64,000 nt of DNA from Mycolicibacterium peregrinum (GCF_002102345.1 NZ_LQPP01000013.1:248001-312000), one strand, 5' to 3'. Shown: positions 25,003 through 33,807, numbered from the stretch's first letter. Program-made: numbers and translations. The notes: a model not told the origin generated them from the letters alone.

Positions 25003-26121
25003 TCAGTTCCAGGTCAGCTTGGGTGGGCTTGTCGACAGGTCCGCGGTTCCGGATACCGGCACGGTCACGGTGTTCGTCGGGGTGAGGCCGTTGGTTTGCT
25101 GCGCCGTGATCGTCGCAGTGAGTGTGCCGACCAGTGAGGCCGTCATCGCGCTGGTCAGTGGAATGATCTTGAACGTCTCGGCGCCCTCGATTGGACCCCA
25201 TTGCGCTGTGCCGTCAACGAAATTCGGGGCATTGACCCGAACTGGGCAGTTCGGTGGCCTGATCAGGTTGGAATTGGTACATGCCGTGAACGAATCCGCT
25301 ATCGCGGCGCGGATCGCCTGCTCGCCGGCATCGCTGAGCTTGAAACTCATCGACATCACCGAGGCTCCCGCGGCCAATTCCTGCAGCAGCATCGGTTTGG
25401 AGGTGACGCTGAGGTACGGGCTGGTGCTGCCGACGTCGACAAAGCCGGGAAACACATAGCGGGGTTGGTCGACGGGTTGGCCGAACACGGTGAGTGTTTC
25501 CGCGTCCTTCTGCCCGATCTGGGTCTTGTCGATCTTGATGAACCCGTTCGAGAGCTTCCAGCCGCCGCCGTGTTTCTCCACCAGGAGCCTGGTCTCGGAG
25601 ACCTCGTTGCCGAACTTTGCCGTGACATGCACCTGGGATACGACGCTGTTGTCGGTGGTGTCGAGGACGCGGATGTCGGTGATCGGCCACTTCGCGATCT
25701 GGCGGCCGAGGATCTCGTCGGTCAGCAGTTCGGCGGATACCGGCTGGGACTTGCTGTATGACAGGGCGGTGGCCGCATCGCCGCGGGCCAGCGCTTCCAG
25801 GTAGGCCACCACAGCGGCTTGCGCGCTTTCGCCGCCTGCGCCGCTGCCGCCCGAATCCGACCGGGTGATCACGACGGCCAGTGCCGCCAGCAACGCGAGC
25901 ACCGTCACCACCGCAGCTGCCACCAGTCCGATGACCATGCCCCTGCGGCGCTTGGGCGGGGGCGCTCCTGCGGGTGCGCCGAAGACCGGTGGCGGTGTCG
26001 CCAGTGGATGGCTGGGGAAATGGGGCGACGGAGTGGGCGAAAAACCGGGGTTCGTCGTCGGCCAACCTGGTGCGGGCGATTGCCCGCCGACGCCGAACTG
26101 GCCCCCGGACCAATCGGCCAC
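25003..26121 (-). CDS. Single-pass membrane protein with exported domain
   Basis: A 372-residue protein. The cytoplasmic tail is Gly/Pro-rich (DWSGGQFGVGGQSPAPGWP) and ends in a basic stop (KRRRG). One transmembrane helix covers about residues 61-84 (VIGLVAAAVVTVLALLAALAVV). The exported part starts with an NTF2-like or DUF4878-like segment (AAVVAYLEALARGDAATALSYS) and a Lys-rich strand region, and the rest is unassigned. I chose GTG 26121 because AAGGAGG lies immediately upstream; a longer frame from 26217 has no such site. A TATACT -10 box on this strand lies about 60 bases upstream, so this gene leads a two-gene minus-strand operon. Confidence 0.78.
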   Translation of the reverse strand: MADWSGGQFGVGGQSPAPGWPTTNPGFSPTPSPHFPSHPLATPPPVFGAPAGAPPPKRRRGMVIGLVAAAVVTVLALLAALAVVITRSDSGGSGAGGESAQAAVVAYLEALARGDAATALSYSKSQPVSAELLTDEILGRQIAKWPITDIRVLDTTDNSVVSQVHVTAKFGNEVSETRLLVEKHGGGWKLSNGFIKIDKTQIGQKDAETLTVFGQPVDQPRYVFPGFVDVGSTSPYLSVTSKPMLLQELAAGASVMSMSFKLSDAGEQAIRAAIADSFTACTNSNLIRPPNCPVRVNAPNFVDGTAQWGPIEGAETFKIIPLTSAMTASLVGTLTATITAQQTNGLTPTNTVTVPVSGTADLSTSPPKLTWN

Positions 26122-26181
26122 GGCCCCCTCCTTGCCTGTGTGCGGCACCACGTCGGTATCGCGCACGGGGTTGCCGTGAGC

Positions 26182-26187
26182 AGTATA
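26182..26187 (-). promoter_or_regulatory. Probable -10 box (TATACT) for the minus-strand membrane-protein pair
   Basis: Reading the minus strand, TATACT is one base from the TATAAT consensus and lies about 60 bases before the GTG at 26121. No good -35 is seen. The 287-bp gap 26122-26408 otherwise holds the gltA2 upstream region, with no gene visible. Confidence 0.45.
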
Positions 26188-26408
26188 AGTGGGCGGCCAC
26201 GGGCGTCGCTGCGCCAATCTGGAATGGTCGCTGAGCTGGGATCTCTGGCAAATCGGGGCGCTGTGAACCAGGCCTGTGGCGAAGCGCCCGGCGGTTGGTG
26301 GTGACCCGTTGGTAACCCCCCGCGGGCAGCGCGGATCGATTGCGACTACCTTTTGTAGAGCAGTTAGTTGGTTCCCAACGACTTCCTAACGAGGATGAAG
26401 GGATTCCC

Positions 26409-27713
26409 GTGGCCGAAAACCCGTCGAGTGGGCAGGAGCTTGCCACTCTCAAGTACCCCGGTGGCGAGATTGATCTGGAGATCGTCCCCGCCACCGAGGG
26501 CAGTGACGGCATCGCGCTGGGCCCGTTGCTGGCCAAGACCGGCTACACCACGTTCGATGGTGGCTTCGTCAACACCGCTTCGACCAAGTCGGCGATCACC
26601 TACATCGACGGTGATGCCGGCATTCTGCGCTACCGGGGTATCCCGATCGAGCAGTTGGCCGAGAACTCCACGTTCATCGAGGTCAGCTACCTGCTGATCT
26701 ACGGTGAGTTGCCGACGGCCGAGCAGCTGGAGTCGTTCACCACCCAGATCCAGCGGCACACCCTGCTGCACGAGGATCTGAAGCGGTTCTTCGACGGTTT
26801 CCCGCGCAACGCGCATCCGATGCCGGTGCTGTCCAGTGCGGTCAACGCGCTCAGCGCCTACTACCAGGATTCGCTGGATCCGCTGGACAAGAAGCAGGTC
26901 GAGCTGTCGACCATCCGCTTGCTGGCCAAGTTGCCGACGATCGCCGCCTATGCCTACAAGAAGTCCGAGGGGCAGCCGTTCCTGTACCCGGACAACTCGT
27001 TGACGCTGGTGGAGAACTTCCTGCGGATGACGTTCGGTTTCCCGGCCGAGCCGTATGAGGTCGATCCCGAGATCGTGCGGGCGCTGGACATGCTGTTGAT
27101 CCTGCACGCCGATCACGAGCAGAACTGTTCGACCTCGACGGTGCGTCTGGTGGGCTCGTCACAGGCCAACCTGTTCACCTCGATCTCCGGTGGCATCAAC
27201 GCGCTGTGGGGCCCGCTGCACGGTGGCGCCAACCAGGCCGTGCTGGAGATGCTGGAGAAGATCCGCACCGGCGACGATGATGTGCAGACCTTCGTCAAGA
27301 AGGTCAAGAACCGTGAAGACGGCGTGAAGCTGATGGGCTTCGGTCACCGGGTTTACAAGAACTACGATCCGCGGGCCCGCATCGTCAAGGAGCAGGCCGA
27401 CAAGATCCTGGGCAAGCTGGGCGGCGACGACGAGCTGCTCGACATCGCCAAGCAGCTCGAAGAGATCGCGTTGACCGATGACTTCTTCATCGAGCGCAAG
27501 CTCTACCCGAACGTCGATTACTACACCGGCGTGATCTACCGGGCGATGGGCTTCCCGACCCGCATGTTCACGGTGCTGTTCGCGCTGGGCCGGCTTCCGG
27601 GCTGGATCGCGCACTGGCGGGAGATGCACTCGGAGCCCAACAAGATCGGCCGTCCGCGCCAGATCTACACCGGCTACACCGAGCGCGGCTACGTAGACAT
27701 CAACAAGCGCTGA
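26409..27713 (+). CDS. gltA2: Citrate synthase I (GltA2)
   Basis: A 434-residue type I/II citrate synthase, the main entry enzyme of the TCA cycle. It carries His236 in ADHEQNCST, the catalytic His271 in GPLHGGANQ, His313 in [17 protein letters not shown] and the catalytic Asp370 in PNVDYYTG. Unlike the CitA paralogue at the left of this window, all canonical residues are present. The GTG at 26409 follows GAAGGG by six bases and gives the usual mycobacterial N-terminus (MAENPSSG, then [14 protein letters not shown]); the longer frame from 26340 is not supported. A strong bidirectional terminator follows 11 bases after the stop. It marks the right border of the accessory cluster. Confidence 0.97.
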   Translation: MAENPSSGQELATLKYPGGEIDLEIVPATEGSDGIALGPLLAKTGYTTFDGGFVNTASTKSAITYIDGDAGILRYRGIPIEQLAENSTFIEVSYLLIYGELPTAEQLESFTTQIQRHTLLHEDLKRFFDGFPRNAHPMPVLSSAVNALSAYYQDSLDPLDKKQVELSTIRLLAKLPTIAAYAYKKSEGQPFLYPDNSLTLVENFLRMTFGFPAEPYEVDPEIVRALDMLLILHADHEQNCSTSTVRLVGSSQANLFTSISGGINALWGPLHGGANQAVLEMLEKIRTGDDDVQTFVKKVKNREDGVKLMGFGHRVYKNYDPRARIVKEQADKILGKLGGDDELLDIAKQLEEIALTDDFFIERKLYPNVDYYTGVIYRAMGFPTRMFTVLFALGRLPGWIAHWREMHSEPNKIGRPRQIYTGYTERGYVDINKR

Positions 27714-27724
27714 GTTTCGTTCCG

Positions 27725-27782
27725 CGAGCAGACGCAAAACTGCCCCTTTTCACGCGAAAAGGGGCAGTTTTACGTCTGCTCG
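27725..27782. terminator. Bidirectional hairpin terminator between gltA2 and ybaK
   Basis: Two 27-base arms (27725-27751 and 27756-27782) are complementary with a single mismatch around a 4-base loop. The stem contains a C4T4/A4G4 block, so each strand has a short T-rich stretch. It sits between convergent stops of gltA2 and the YbaK gene and should terminate both. The outer arm (CGAGCAGACG) resembles a hairpin family I recall as common between convergent mycobacterial genes. Confidence 0.85.
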
Positions 27783-27792
27783 GCAATCCTTG

Positions 27793-28257
27793 TCAGCGCA
27801 CCGGCAGCGCGACGCCCCCGGTGAGTGCCAGTAGTTGCGCGTAGGTCAGCGGCATCACCGAATCGGCGGTGCCCGCCGCGGTCCAGATGACCGGGTAGGA
27901 CGCCAGTGTCTGGTCGACGACGGTGCGCAGCGGTTCGGGGTGCCCGACTGGCGCGACCCCGCCGATGATCTGTCCGGTTGCATTGCGGACGAGTTTCGGG
28001 TCGGCCTTGCGGAGGTGTTTGGCCCCGAGATGACTCGCAACGACGCCGGTGTCGACGCGGGCGGCGCCGCTGGCCATCACCAGCAGCGGTTCACCGTCGC
28101 ATTCGAAGACCAGGCTGTTGGCGATCGCCCCGACTTCGCATCCCAGCTGTTCGGCTGCCGCAGCGGCGGTCTTGGCGTCGGCGTCGAGGATTCTGATGGC
28201 CGGTTCGATTCCGGCAGCGGCCACCGCGTCGGCGACAGGGGAGTTCCGTTCGTTCAC
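27793..28257 (-). CDS. YbaK/ProX-family aminoacyl-tRNA deacylase
   Basis: A 154-residue protein of the YbaK/ProXp deacylase family, which hydrolyses mischarged aminoacyl-tRNAs such as Cys-tRNA(Pro) or Ala-tRNA(Pro). Family features include IANSLVFECDGEPLLVMASG, with the conserved buried strand, the VASHLGAKHLRKADPKLV helix and the GQIIGGVAPVGHP loop that shapes the active site. The start is GTG 28257. It converges on gltA2 across the strong hairpin. Which tRNA it edits cannot be read from the sequence. Confidence 0.85.
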   Translation of the reverse strand: MNERNSPVADAVAAAGIEPAIRILDADAKTAAAAAEQLGCEVGAIANSLVFECDGEPLLVMASGAARVDTGVVASHLGAKHLRKADPKLVRNATGQIIGGVAPVGHPEPLRTVVDQTLASYPVIWTAAGTADSVMPLTYAQLLALTGGVALPVR

Positions 28258-28427
28258 AGTCCCATTGTCCTGGGCCGGGCAAGGCTATTTCTCGTGTCGG
28301 ACAACACCGTTCATCATCGTCAGCTTGATGTTCGACTGGTGGGTCTCCGATGGTGGGATCGGCGGCCGTGACGCGGTGGAGCGATTTCGACTTGCCTGAT
28401 AGATAGTTGTAGTTTCACAATGGTTGT

Positions 28428-29882
28428 GTGAATGCAACCGTTGGCATGCTCAGCGCGCGGCGCAAGGCGATCATCCTCGTCTCGTGCTGTCTGAGCCTGC
28501 TGATCGTGTCGATGGACGCCACCATCGTCAACGTCGCGCTCCCGAGCATCCGCGACGATCTGGGCGCATCGCCCTCACAGCTGCAGTGGATCGTCGACGT
28601 CTACACGCTGGTGTTGGCCTCGCTGCTGTTGCTGTCGGGCGCCACCGGAGACCGGTTCGGCCGCAGGCGGACATTCCAACTGGGCCTGACGATCTTCGCG
28701 GTGGCCTCGCTGCTGTGCAGCCTCGCACCCAATATCGAAACGCTCATCGCGGCCCGCTTCCTCCAGGCCATCGGCGGCTCGATGCTCAACCCGGTGGCGA
28801 TGTCGATCATCACCCAGGTGTTCACCGGCCGGGTCGAGCGCGCGCGGGCCATCGGCGTCTGGGGCGGGGTGGTCGGCATCTCGATGGCACTCGGCCCGAT
28901 TGTCGGCGGGGCGCTGATCCAGTACGTCGACTGGCGCGCGGTCTTCTGGATCAACCTGCCGATCTGTGCCCTGGCAGTCCTGCTCACCGCGATCTTCGTG
29001 CCGGAGTCGAAGTCGGCGACGATGCGGGATCTCGACCCGGTCGGCCAGGCGCTCGGGGTGGCGTTCCTGTTCGGTGTCGTCTTCGTGCTCATCGAGGGGC
29101 CCGGGTTCGGCTGGACCGACCCACGCACGTTGGCCGTCGCGACGATCGCGTTACTGGCGCTGGTGGCGTTCCTGCGCTACGAGTCGCGTCGCCGGGACCC
29201 GTTCATCGATCTGCGGTTCTTCCGCAGTGTGCCGTTCGCCTCGGCCACGCTGATCGCGGTATGTGCCTTCGCGGCCTACGGCGCGTTCCTGTTCATGATG
29301 TCGCTGTACCTGCAGACCGACCGGGGCTACTCCGCGATGCACACCGGCCTGATCTACCTGCCGGTCGCCATCGGCGCGCTGATCTTCTCGCCGTTGTCGG
29401 GCCGCCTGGTCGGCCGGTACGGCAGCCGGCCCTCGCTGCTTGTGGCCGGCGCCACGATCACCCTGGCCACCCTCCTGTTGACCCGGCTGACCGGTGACAC
29501 CCCGGTATGGCAGCTGCTGGTGATGTTCGCGGTGTTCGGCATCGGCTTCTCGATGGTCAACGCGCCGATCACCACCACGGCGGTAAGCGGGATGCCGTTG
29601 GACCGCGCCGGTGCGGCCTCGGCGGTGGCCTCGACCAGTCGTCAGGTCGGTGTGAGTGTCGGTGTGGCGCTGTGTGGTTCGGTGGCCGGTGCGGCGCTGG
29701 CGGACACGGGGGTGGATTTCGCCTCGGCCGCGCGCCCGCTGTGGTTCGTGTGTGCCGCACTGGGATTGGTGATCTTCGCCCTCGGTTTCGTGTCGACAAC
29801 ACCGAGGGCGCTGCGGACGGCGCAGAAGCTGGCGCCCCTGATCGGTCAGCACCATGCCCCGGAGGTGAGTCGTGTCAGGTGA
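28428..29882 (+). CDS. MFS multidrug exporter (DHA2, 14-helix type)
   Basis: A 484-residue major facilitator with about 14 predicted helices, DHA2 (EmrB/QacA) type. Motif C-like and D-like blocks are clear: SMDATIVNVALPSIRDDLGAS in helix 1 and GATGDRFGRRRTFQLGL in loop 2-3. A later SAVASTSRQVGVSVGVALCGS is typical of the second half. The start is GTG 28428, which overlaps an imperfect inverted repeat TTCACA-N7-TGTGAA (28414-28432) that could be an operator for the downstream MarR protein. The stop overlaps the MarR gene by 11 bases, so the two are co-transcribed. A drug-export role is by family; the substrate is unknown. Confidence 0.9.
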   Translation: MNATVGMLSARRKAIILVSCCLSLLIVSMDATIVNVALPSIRDDLGASPSQLQWIVDVYTLVLASLLLLSGATGDRFGRRRTFQLGLTIFAVASLLCSLAPNIETLIAARFLQAIGGSMLNPVAMSIITQVFTGRVERARAIGVWGGVVGISMALGPIVGGALIQYVDWRAVFWINLPICALAVLLTAIFVPESKSATMRDLDPVGQALGVAFLFGVVFVLIEGPGFGWTDPRTLAVATIALLALVAFLRYESRRRDPFIDLRFFRSVPFASATLIAVCAFAAYGAFLFMMSLYLQTDRGYSAMHTGLIYLPVAIGALIFSPLSGRLVGRYGSRPSLLVAGATITLATLLLTRLTGDTPVWQLLVMFAVFGIGFSMVNAPITTTAVSGMPLDRAGAASAVASTSRQVGVSVGVALCGSVAGAALADTGVDFASAARPLWFVCAALGLVIFALGFVSTTPRALRTAQKLAPLIGQHHAPEVSRVR

Positions 29883-30300
29883 TCGGCAGGCGGAGTTGGC
29901 CGACGAGGTGTGGCGCGGTCTGACCGCGTTGGTGTTCGATCACCGTGACCGCTGGCGGCGTGCGGTGATCGAACAGACCGGCCTGCCGTTCAGTCGCGTC
30001 CGGGTCCTGAAACGGCTGGCGCGCGCACCGTTGACCGTCAAGCAGTTGGCCTACGCCGCCACCGTCGACGCCCCGGCGGCCACGGTCGCGGTCAACGACC
30101 TTGAGGAACGCGGGCTCGTCGTGCGCGAGATCGACCCCGCCAACCGGCGATGCAAGCTGGTCTCGTTGACCGAGGCCGGGCGGACGCTGCTGGCACGCAT
30201 CGACCGGGTCGAGGACCCGGCGCCGGACGCGCTGGCCGCGCTCGACGCCGAGGACCTCGAAGCTGTGCGGGCAATTCTGCGCAAGATCAGCGGGTCTTAG
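29872..30300 (+). CDS. MarR-family transcriptional regulator
   Basis: A 142-residue winged-helix regulator of the MarR family. The helix-turn-helix region is about residues 44-80 (RVLKRLARAPLTVKQLAYAATVDAPAATVAVNDLEERGLV), followed by the wing VREIDPANRRCKLVSLTEAGR, in which the Asp and Arg are the conserved pair. The GTG start lies within the last 11 bases of the MFS exporter gene, so it probably autoregulates the operon and responds to a substrate of the exporter. The likely operator is the inverted repeat over the MFS start. The ligand is unknown. Confidence 0.9.
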   Translation: MSGDRQAELADEVWRGLTALVFDHRDRWRRAVIEQTGLPFSRVRVLKRLARAPLTVKQLAYAATVDAPAATVAVNDLEERGLVVREIDPANRRCKLVSLTEAGRTLLARIDRVEDPAPDALAALDAEDLEAVRAILRKISGS

Positions 30301-30315
30301 CCGCGCCGATCTGGA

Positions 30316-30726
30316 TCAGCTCTCGCCCCACCCGCCCTGCGCCATGGTCTGGAACTTCCAGTCGCCGCCACACTTGACCAGCAGATCTCCGTAGCGCACC
30401 TGCCGGCTGAAACCGTCGGCGGTGAATGTCGCGTCGGTGATGACGAACACCAGGTTCTCGTTGATGAAATGCGGTGTGCGAGTGGACTCCATGGCGAAAT
30501 CAGTGCCGGCGCTGAACTGCTCGGTCATCTGGGCGATGAACCCGGCGCGGTCCACGGACTCCGCGCTGCCGTCGGTGACTTCGTTGAGCGGAAACATCGC
30601 TTCGTCGGCCATCGCCTCGATGTTCTTGTCCATGGCAAGGGCGTCGTAGTGGGCGAACCACGCCAGCACCGAGTCGACATCGGCGGCGCTGGGGCTGAAT
30701 TCGGCGGCCTGCGGCATGGTGACCAT
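30316..30726 (-). CDS. SnoaL-like/NTF2-fold protein
   Basis: A 136-residue protein with an NTF2/SnoaL-like pattern: an N-terminal helix-rich segment (VDSVLAWFAHYDALAMDKNIEAMADEA) and later beta strands (NENLVFVITDATFTADGFSRQVRYGDLLVKCGGDWKFQTMAQGGW). Members of this fold are small hydrolases, isomerases or binding proteins, and no catalytic residues can be assigned. The ATG has an AAGGAG site. It is transcribed divergently from the TetR gene across an 80-bp gap containing a perfect palindrome, so it is a likely target of that repressor. Confidence 0.75.
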   Translation of the reverse strand: MVTMPQAAEFSPSAADVDSVLAWFAHYDALAMDKNIEAMADEAMFPLNEVTDGSAESVDRAGFIAQMTEQFSAGTDFAMESTRTPHFINENLVFVITDATFTADGFSRQVRYGDLLVKCGGDWKFQTMAQGGWGES

Positions 30727-30766
30727 GAATCTCCTTGGGTTGGATTATTCTGTCCGCAGTACTTTA

Positions 30767-30782
30767 TACACAGTACTGTGTA
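30767..30782. promoter_or_regulatory. Perfect 16-bp palindrome, putative TetR operator
   Basis: TACACAGTACTGTGTA is a perfect palindrome centred between the divergent SnoaL-like and TetR genes, 24 bases before the TetR start. Additional GTAC cores lie on both sides (about 30759 and 30787). Size and position suit a TetR dimer. Binding is inferred. Confidence 0.6.
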
Positions 30783-30805
30783 CGTAGTACAGAGAGGATG
30801 TCCGA

Positions 30806-31582
30806 GTGAGTGAACGCGCAGGTAAGGACCGCAGCAGCGCCGGCGATCCGGTGCGTACGCTCGAGCTGCTGTGGCGCGAGCCCGGTCAGGGCACCCGCAA
30901 CCGCGGTCCGAAGCAACGCACCACAGTGGACGCCGTGATCGCCGCTGCCATCCGGATTGCCGACGCCGACGGTCTCGAAGCGCTCACCATGCGGGCGGTG
31001 GCCGTGGAACTCGGGGTCACCCCGATGGCGACCTACACCTATGTACCGGGCAAGGCTGAACTGCTCGACCTCATGCTCGACACCGTCTATTTGCAGATGC
31101 CGCGCCGTGACTTCGATGGGAAACCCTGGCGGGAAAAGGTTTCCATGCTCGCCGAGGAAAATCTCGGGATGTTCGACAGTCATCCGTGGATGGCCTATCT
31201 GCCCACTACGCGCCCGCCGCTGGGGCCCGGCATGATCGCGAAGTACGACCACGAGCTGGGGGCGTTCGACGGTCTGGGACTCAGCGACCTGGACATGGAT
31301 TCCGCCCTGACGTACGTTCTCGGCTTCGTGAACTCGGTTGCCCGGATCGCCATCGATTCCGGACGGGCCGCAGCCGACAGCGGCATGAGTGACGGGCAGT
31401 GGTGGGAACGCGCGGGCCCGCTACTGGAGCGCGCGTTCGACGGTGACAGCTATCCGCTGGCCTCGCGGGTCGGCACGGTGGCGGGCCAGACGTTCGACGC
31501 CGCCTACAGCGCCACGCATGCCTACGAGTTCGGGTTGGCCCGTGTTCTGGACGGGTTGGCCGTTCTCATCGATGCGAAGTGA
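30806..31582 (+). CDS. TetR-family regulator
   Basis: A 258-residue TetR regulator with an unusually long N-terminal extension of about 30 residues before the DNA-binding domain. The helix-turn-helix is LTMRAVAVELGVTPMATYTYVPGKAELL, residues about 60-90, with GVTPMATYTYV as the recognition helix. The C-terminal half contains a helix bundle with conserved Trp, Tyr and His residues typical of the TetR_C-type ligand pocket. The GTG start at 30806 has only a short upstream region but no better alternative. It is divergent to the SnoaL-like gene with a palindromic operator between. The ligand is unknown. Confidence 0.85.
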   Translation: MSERAGKDRSSAGDPVRTLELLWREPGQGTRNRGPKQRTTVDAVIAAAIRIADADGLEALTMRAVAVELGVTPMATYTYVPGKAELLDLMLDTVYLQMPRRDFDGKPWREKVSMLAEENLGMFDSHPWMAYLPTTRPPLGPGMIAKYDHELGAFDGLGLSDLDMDSALTYVLGFVNSVARIAIDSGRAAADSGMSDGQWWERAGPLLERAFDGDSYPLASRVGTVAGQTFDAAYSATHAYEFGLARVLDGLAVLIDAK

Positions 31583-31592
31583 ATGGGATGCG

Positions 31593-33149
31593 TCAGCCTT
31601 CGAGGACTGCCATCGCGGCGTTGTGCCCGCCGATTCCCGAGACTGCGCCGCCGCGCACCGATCCCGAGCCGCACAACAGGATTCGCTCGTGAGCTGTGGC
31701 CACACCCCAGCGTTGCGCCGGCGTCTCCAGCGGGGCCTCGTCCTCGGCGAACGGCCAGCGCAGCGCTCCGTGGAAGATGTTGCCCGCGGTCATTCCCAGG
31801 GCCTGTTCGAGGTCGGCGGTCGTCTTGGCCTCGATGCACAGCCGGCCGGCGCCATCCTCCATCAGGACGTCCTGGATCGGTTCGGCCAGAACCGAATTGA
31901 GCGAGTTGAGCACCGCCGAGGTCAGTCGATCCCGCATCCGGTCGGGATTTTTCAGCGTCAGTGAGTGCGGGGTGTGCAGACCGAAAACTGTCAGCGTGTG
32001 CGCACCCGAGGCCCGCAGGTCCTCGGACAGGATGCTCGGATCGGTCAGGGAATGGCAGTAGATCTCGCACGGCAGGGGGTCGGGAACGTGCCCGGTGGCG
32101 GCGGTCGCATAGGCCCCGGCCAGTTGGCTGAACGTCTCGTTGATGTGAAACGTACCGCCGAATGCCTGCTCGGGCGTGACGCGTTCGTCGCGGAGCCGGG
32201 GGAGCCGGCGCAGCATCAGGTTGACCTTCACCTGCGCGCCCGGCGCGGTATCGGGTGCCGGCTCGCCGAGCAGTTCGGCCAGCACTGCCGGGGTGACATT
32301 GGCCAGTACCCGCTCGGAATGCACCCGTCGTGCTGATCCACCCTGCCGGTAGCGCACCTCGCCATCCGGGGTGATCGCGTAAACGTCTGCGCCGGTGATG
32401 ATTTCGGCGCCATATCCGGTTGCTGCGGCCGCCAGCGCCCCGGTGACCGCACCCATCCCGCCTACCGGCACATCCCAGTCGCCGGTGCCGCCGCCGATCA
32501 GGTGGTAGAGGAAGCACACGTTCTGCATCAGCGACGGATCGTCGACGCCGGCGAAGGTGCCGATCAGGGCGTCGGTGGCCATCACGCCGCGCACCAGATC
32601 ATGCGACACCGCGGCGCTGATCGCCTCGCCGATGGGCTGTTCGATCAGCGCCTCCCAGGCGGCGGCGCTTTCGGTGTCGTGCGTGCCGAGCACTTCCCCC
32701 CGCATCTGTGACCGGGTGCGCAGCGGCTGCAGCAGCGTCGGCCAGATTCGCGTGGTGACCAGCTTGCAGCGCCGGTAGAACTCGTCGAACCCGGCCGCGT
32801 CGTCGGCTGCGCCGATCGCGTCGAACGTCGGGTCTGGACCGATGAGCAGGCCGGTGGCCCCGCCCGTGACCGGATCCGGTGTGTAGGAGGAGTATCGGCG
32901 CCTGGTCAGCCGGATTCGGGCACCGAGATCGGTGACGATGCGCTGCGGCAGCAGACTGACCAGATACGAGTACCGCGACAGCCGCGCATCCACGCCGTCG
33001 AAGGCATGCGTCGAGACCGCCGCCCCACCTACGTGGTCGCTGCGTTCGAGTACCTGTACCCGGCGTCCGGCGCGAGCCAGGTACGCAGCAGCCACCAAGC
33101 CGTTGTGCCCGCCGCCGACGATGACAGCGTCCAACGTGCCTTCTGTCAC
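31593..33149 (-). CDS. FAD-dependent oxidoreductase (Rv0897c-like, PYROXD2 type)
   Basis: A 518-residue flavoprotein. The N-terminal Rossmann motif is GGGHNGLVAAAYLARAG followed by VQVLERSDHVGGAA, residues about 12-44, as in phytoene-desaturase-like or PYROXD2-like oxidoreductases. A C-terminal GSGSVRGGAVSGIGGHNAA block completes the FAD site. It sits just before the DUF2630 gene on the minus strand, the same order as Rv0897c and Rv0898c in M. tuberculosis. Start ATG 33149 gives the expected N-terminus. Substrate is unknown; the M. tuberculosis homologue is also uncharacterised as far as I know. Confidence 0.9.
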   Translation of the reverse strand: MTEGTLDAVIVGGGHNGLVAAAYLARAGRRVQVLERSDHVGGAAVSTHAFDGVDARLSRYSYLVSLLPQRIVTDLGARIRLTRRRYSSYTPDPVTGGATGLLIGPDPTFDAIGAADDAAGFDEFYRRCKLVTTRIWPTLLQPLRTRSQMRGEVLGTHDTESAAAWEALIEQPIGEAISAAVSHDLVRGVMATDALIGTFAGVDDPSLMQNVCFLYHLIGGGTGDWDVPVGGMGAVTGALAAAATGYGAEIITGADVYAITPDGEVRYRQGGSARRVHSERVLANVTPAVLAELLGEPAPDTAPGAQVKVNLMLRRLPRLRDERVTPEQAFGGTFHINETFSQLAGAYATAATGHVPDPLPCEIYCHSLTDPSILSEDLRASGAHTLTVFGLHTPHSLTLKNPDRMRDRLTSAVLNSLNSVLAEPIQDVLMEDGAGRLCIEAKTTADLEQALGMTAGNIFHGALRWPFAEDEAPLETPAQRWGVATAHERILLCGSGSVRGGAVSGIGGHNAAMAVLEG

Positions 33150-33164
33150 GTCATACCCGTCCGG

Positions 33165-33413
33165 TCAGCCCTTGTAACCTTCGACCTCGTCGGCCCCACG
33201 GGGGTGGGCCAGTCCGGGATCCTGTCCGGTTTCGCGGAGCGCGCGGCGCTGCCGCAGCAGGTCCCAACACTGGTCGAGGGCCACTTCCAGCGATCTCAGT
33301 CGTTGTTGCTCTTCGGATTCGTCTATTTCCCGGCGTTGCAGTTTCGACCGGAGCTCCTGCTCTTCGGCAACGAGCCGGTGAACTTCGGCGAGGATGTCCT
33401 GATCTTTGGCCAC
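33165..33413 (-). CDS. DUF2630 protein (Rv0898c-like)
   Basis: An 82-residue cytoplasmic protein, DUF2630 family. It is largely one helical hairpin with coiled-coil character: ILAEVHRLVAEEQELRSKL, a turn REIDESEEQQRLRSLEVALDQ, and CWDLLRQRRALRETG. The translated region continues upstream, but GTG 33413 gives the family N-terminus VAKDQDILAE, so I chose it. It lies 15 bases before the FAD oxidoreductase on the same strand. The function of the family is unknown. Confidence 0.88.
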   Translation of the reverse strand: MAKDQDILAEVHRLVAEEQELRSKLQRREIDESEEQQRLRSLEVALDQCWDLLRQRRALRETGQDPGLAHPRGADEVEGYKG

Positions 33414-33431
33414 ACAACCAGTCTGCCCGAC

Positions 33432-33437
33432 TACCGT
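33432..33437 (+). promoter_or_regulatory. Putative -10 element for leaderless FKBP mRNA
   Basis: TACCGT matches TANNNT and is followed by seven bases and the GTG start at 33445, the usual layout for a leaderless mycobacterial transcript. There is no Shine-Dalgarno. The opposite-strand DUF2630 start is only 31 bases away. Confidence 0.45.
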
Positions 33438-33444
33438 TGATCTG

Positions 33445-33807
33445 GTGAGTACAAAACCTGAGATCGAGTTTCCGGACGGACCTGCCCCTACCGAATTGGT
33501 GATCAAGGATCTGGTGGTCGGCGACGGCGCCGAGGCAGTGCCCGGTGGCACCGTCGAGGTGCACTATGTGGGCGTCGAATACGACTCCGGTGAGGAGTTC
33601 GACAGTTCATGGAATCGTGGAGAATCCATTGAGTTTCCGTTGCGGGGCCTAATTCAGGGCTGGCAGGACGGAATTCCCGGGATGCGGGTGGGTGGTCGTC
33701 GCCAGCTCGTCATTCCGCCGGCCCAGGCCTATGGTCCGGCGGGATCAGGGCATCGGCTTTCGGGGAAGACGCTGATCTTTGTGATCGATCTGCTCGCCAC
33801 TCGTTGA
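33445..33807 (+). CDS. FKBP-type peptidyl-prolyl isomerase
   Basis: A 120-residue FKBP-domain protein that catalyses cis-trans isomerisation of prolyl bonds. The core is intact: PGGTVEVHYVGVEYDSGEEFDSSW, then GESIEFPLRGLIQGWQDGIPGMRVGGRRQLVIPPAQAYG and the C-terminal LIFVIDLL strand. The Trp and Tyr residues of the hydrophobic pocket are present. There is no signal peptide, so it is cytoplasmic. The GTG at 33445 is chosen over a TTG at 33406 that would overlap the divergent gene, and because a -10 element lies just upstream. Confidence 0.93.
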   Translation: MSTKPEIEFPDGPAPTELVIKDLVVGDGAEAVPGGTVEVHYVGVEYDSGEEFDSSWNRGESIEFPLRGLIQGWQDGIPGMRVGGRRQLVIPPAQAYGPAGSGHRLSGKTLIFVIDLLATR

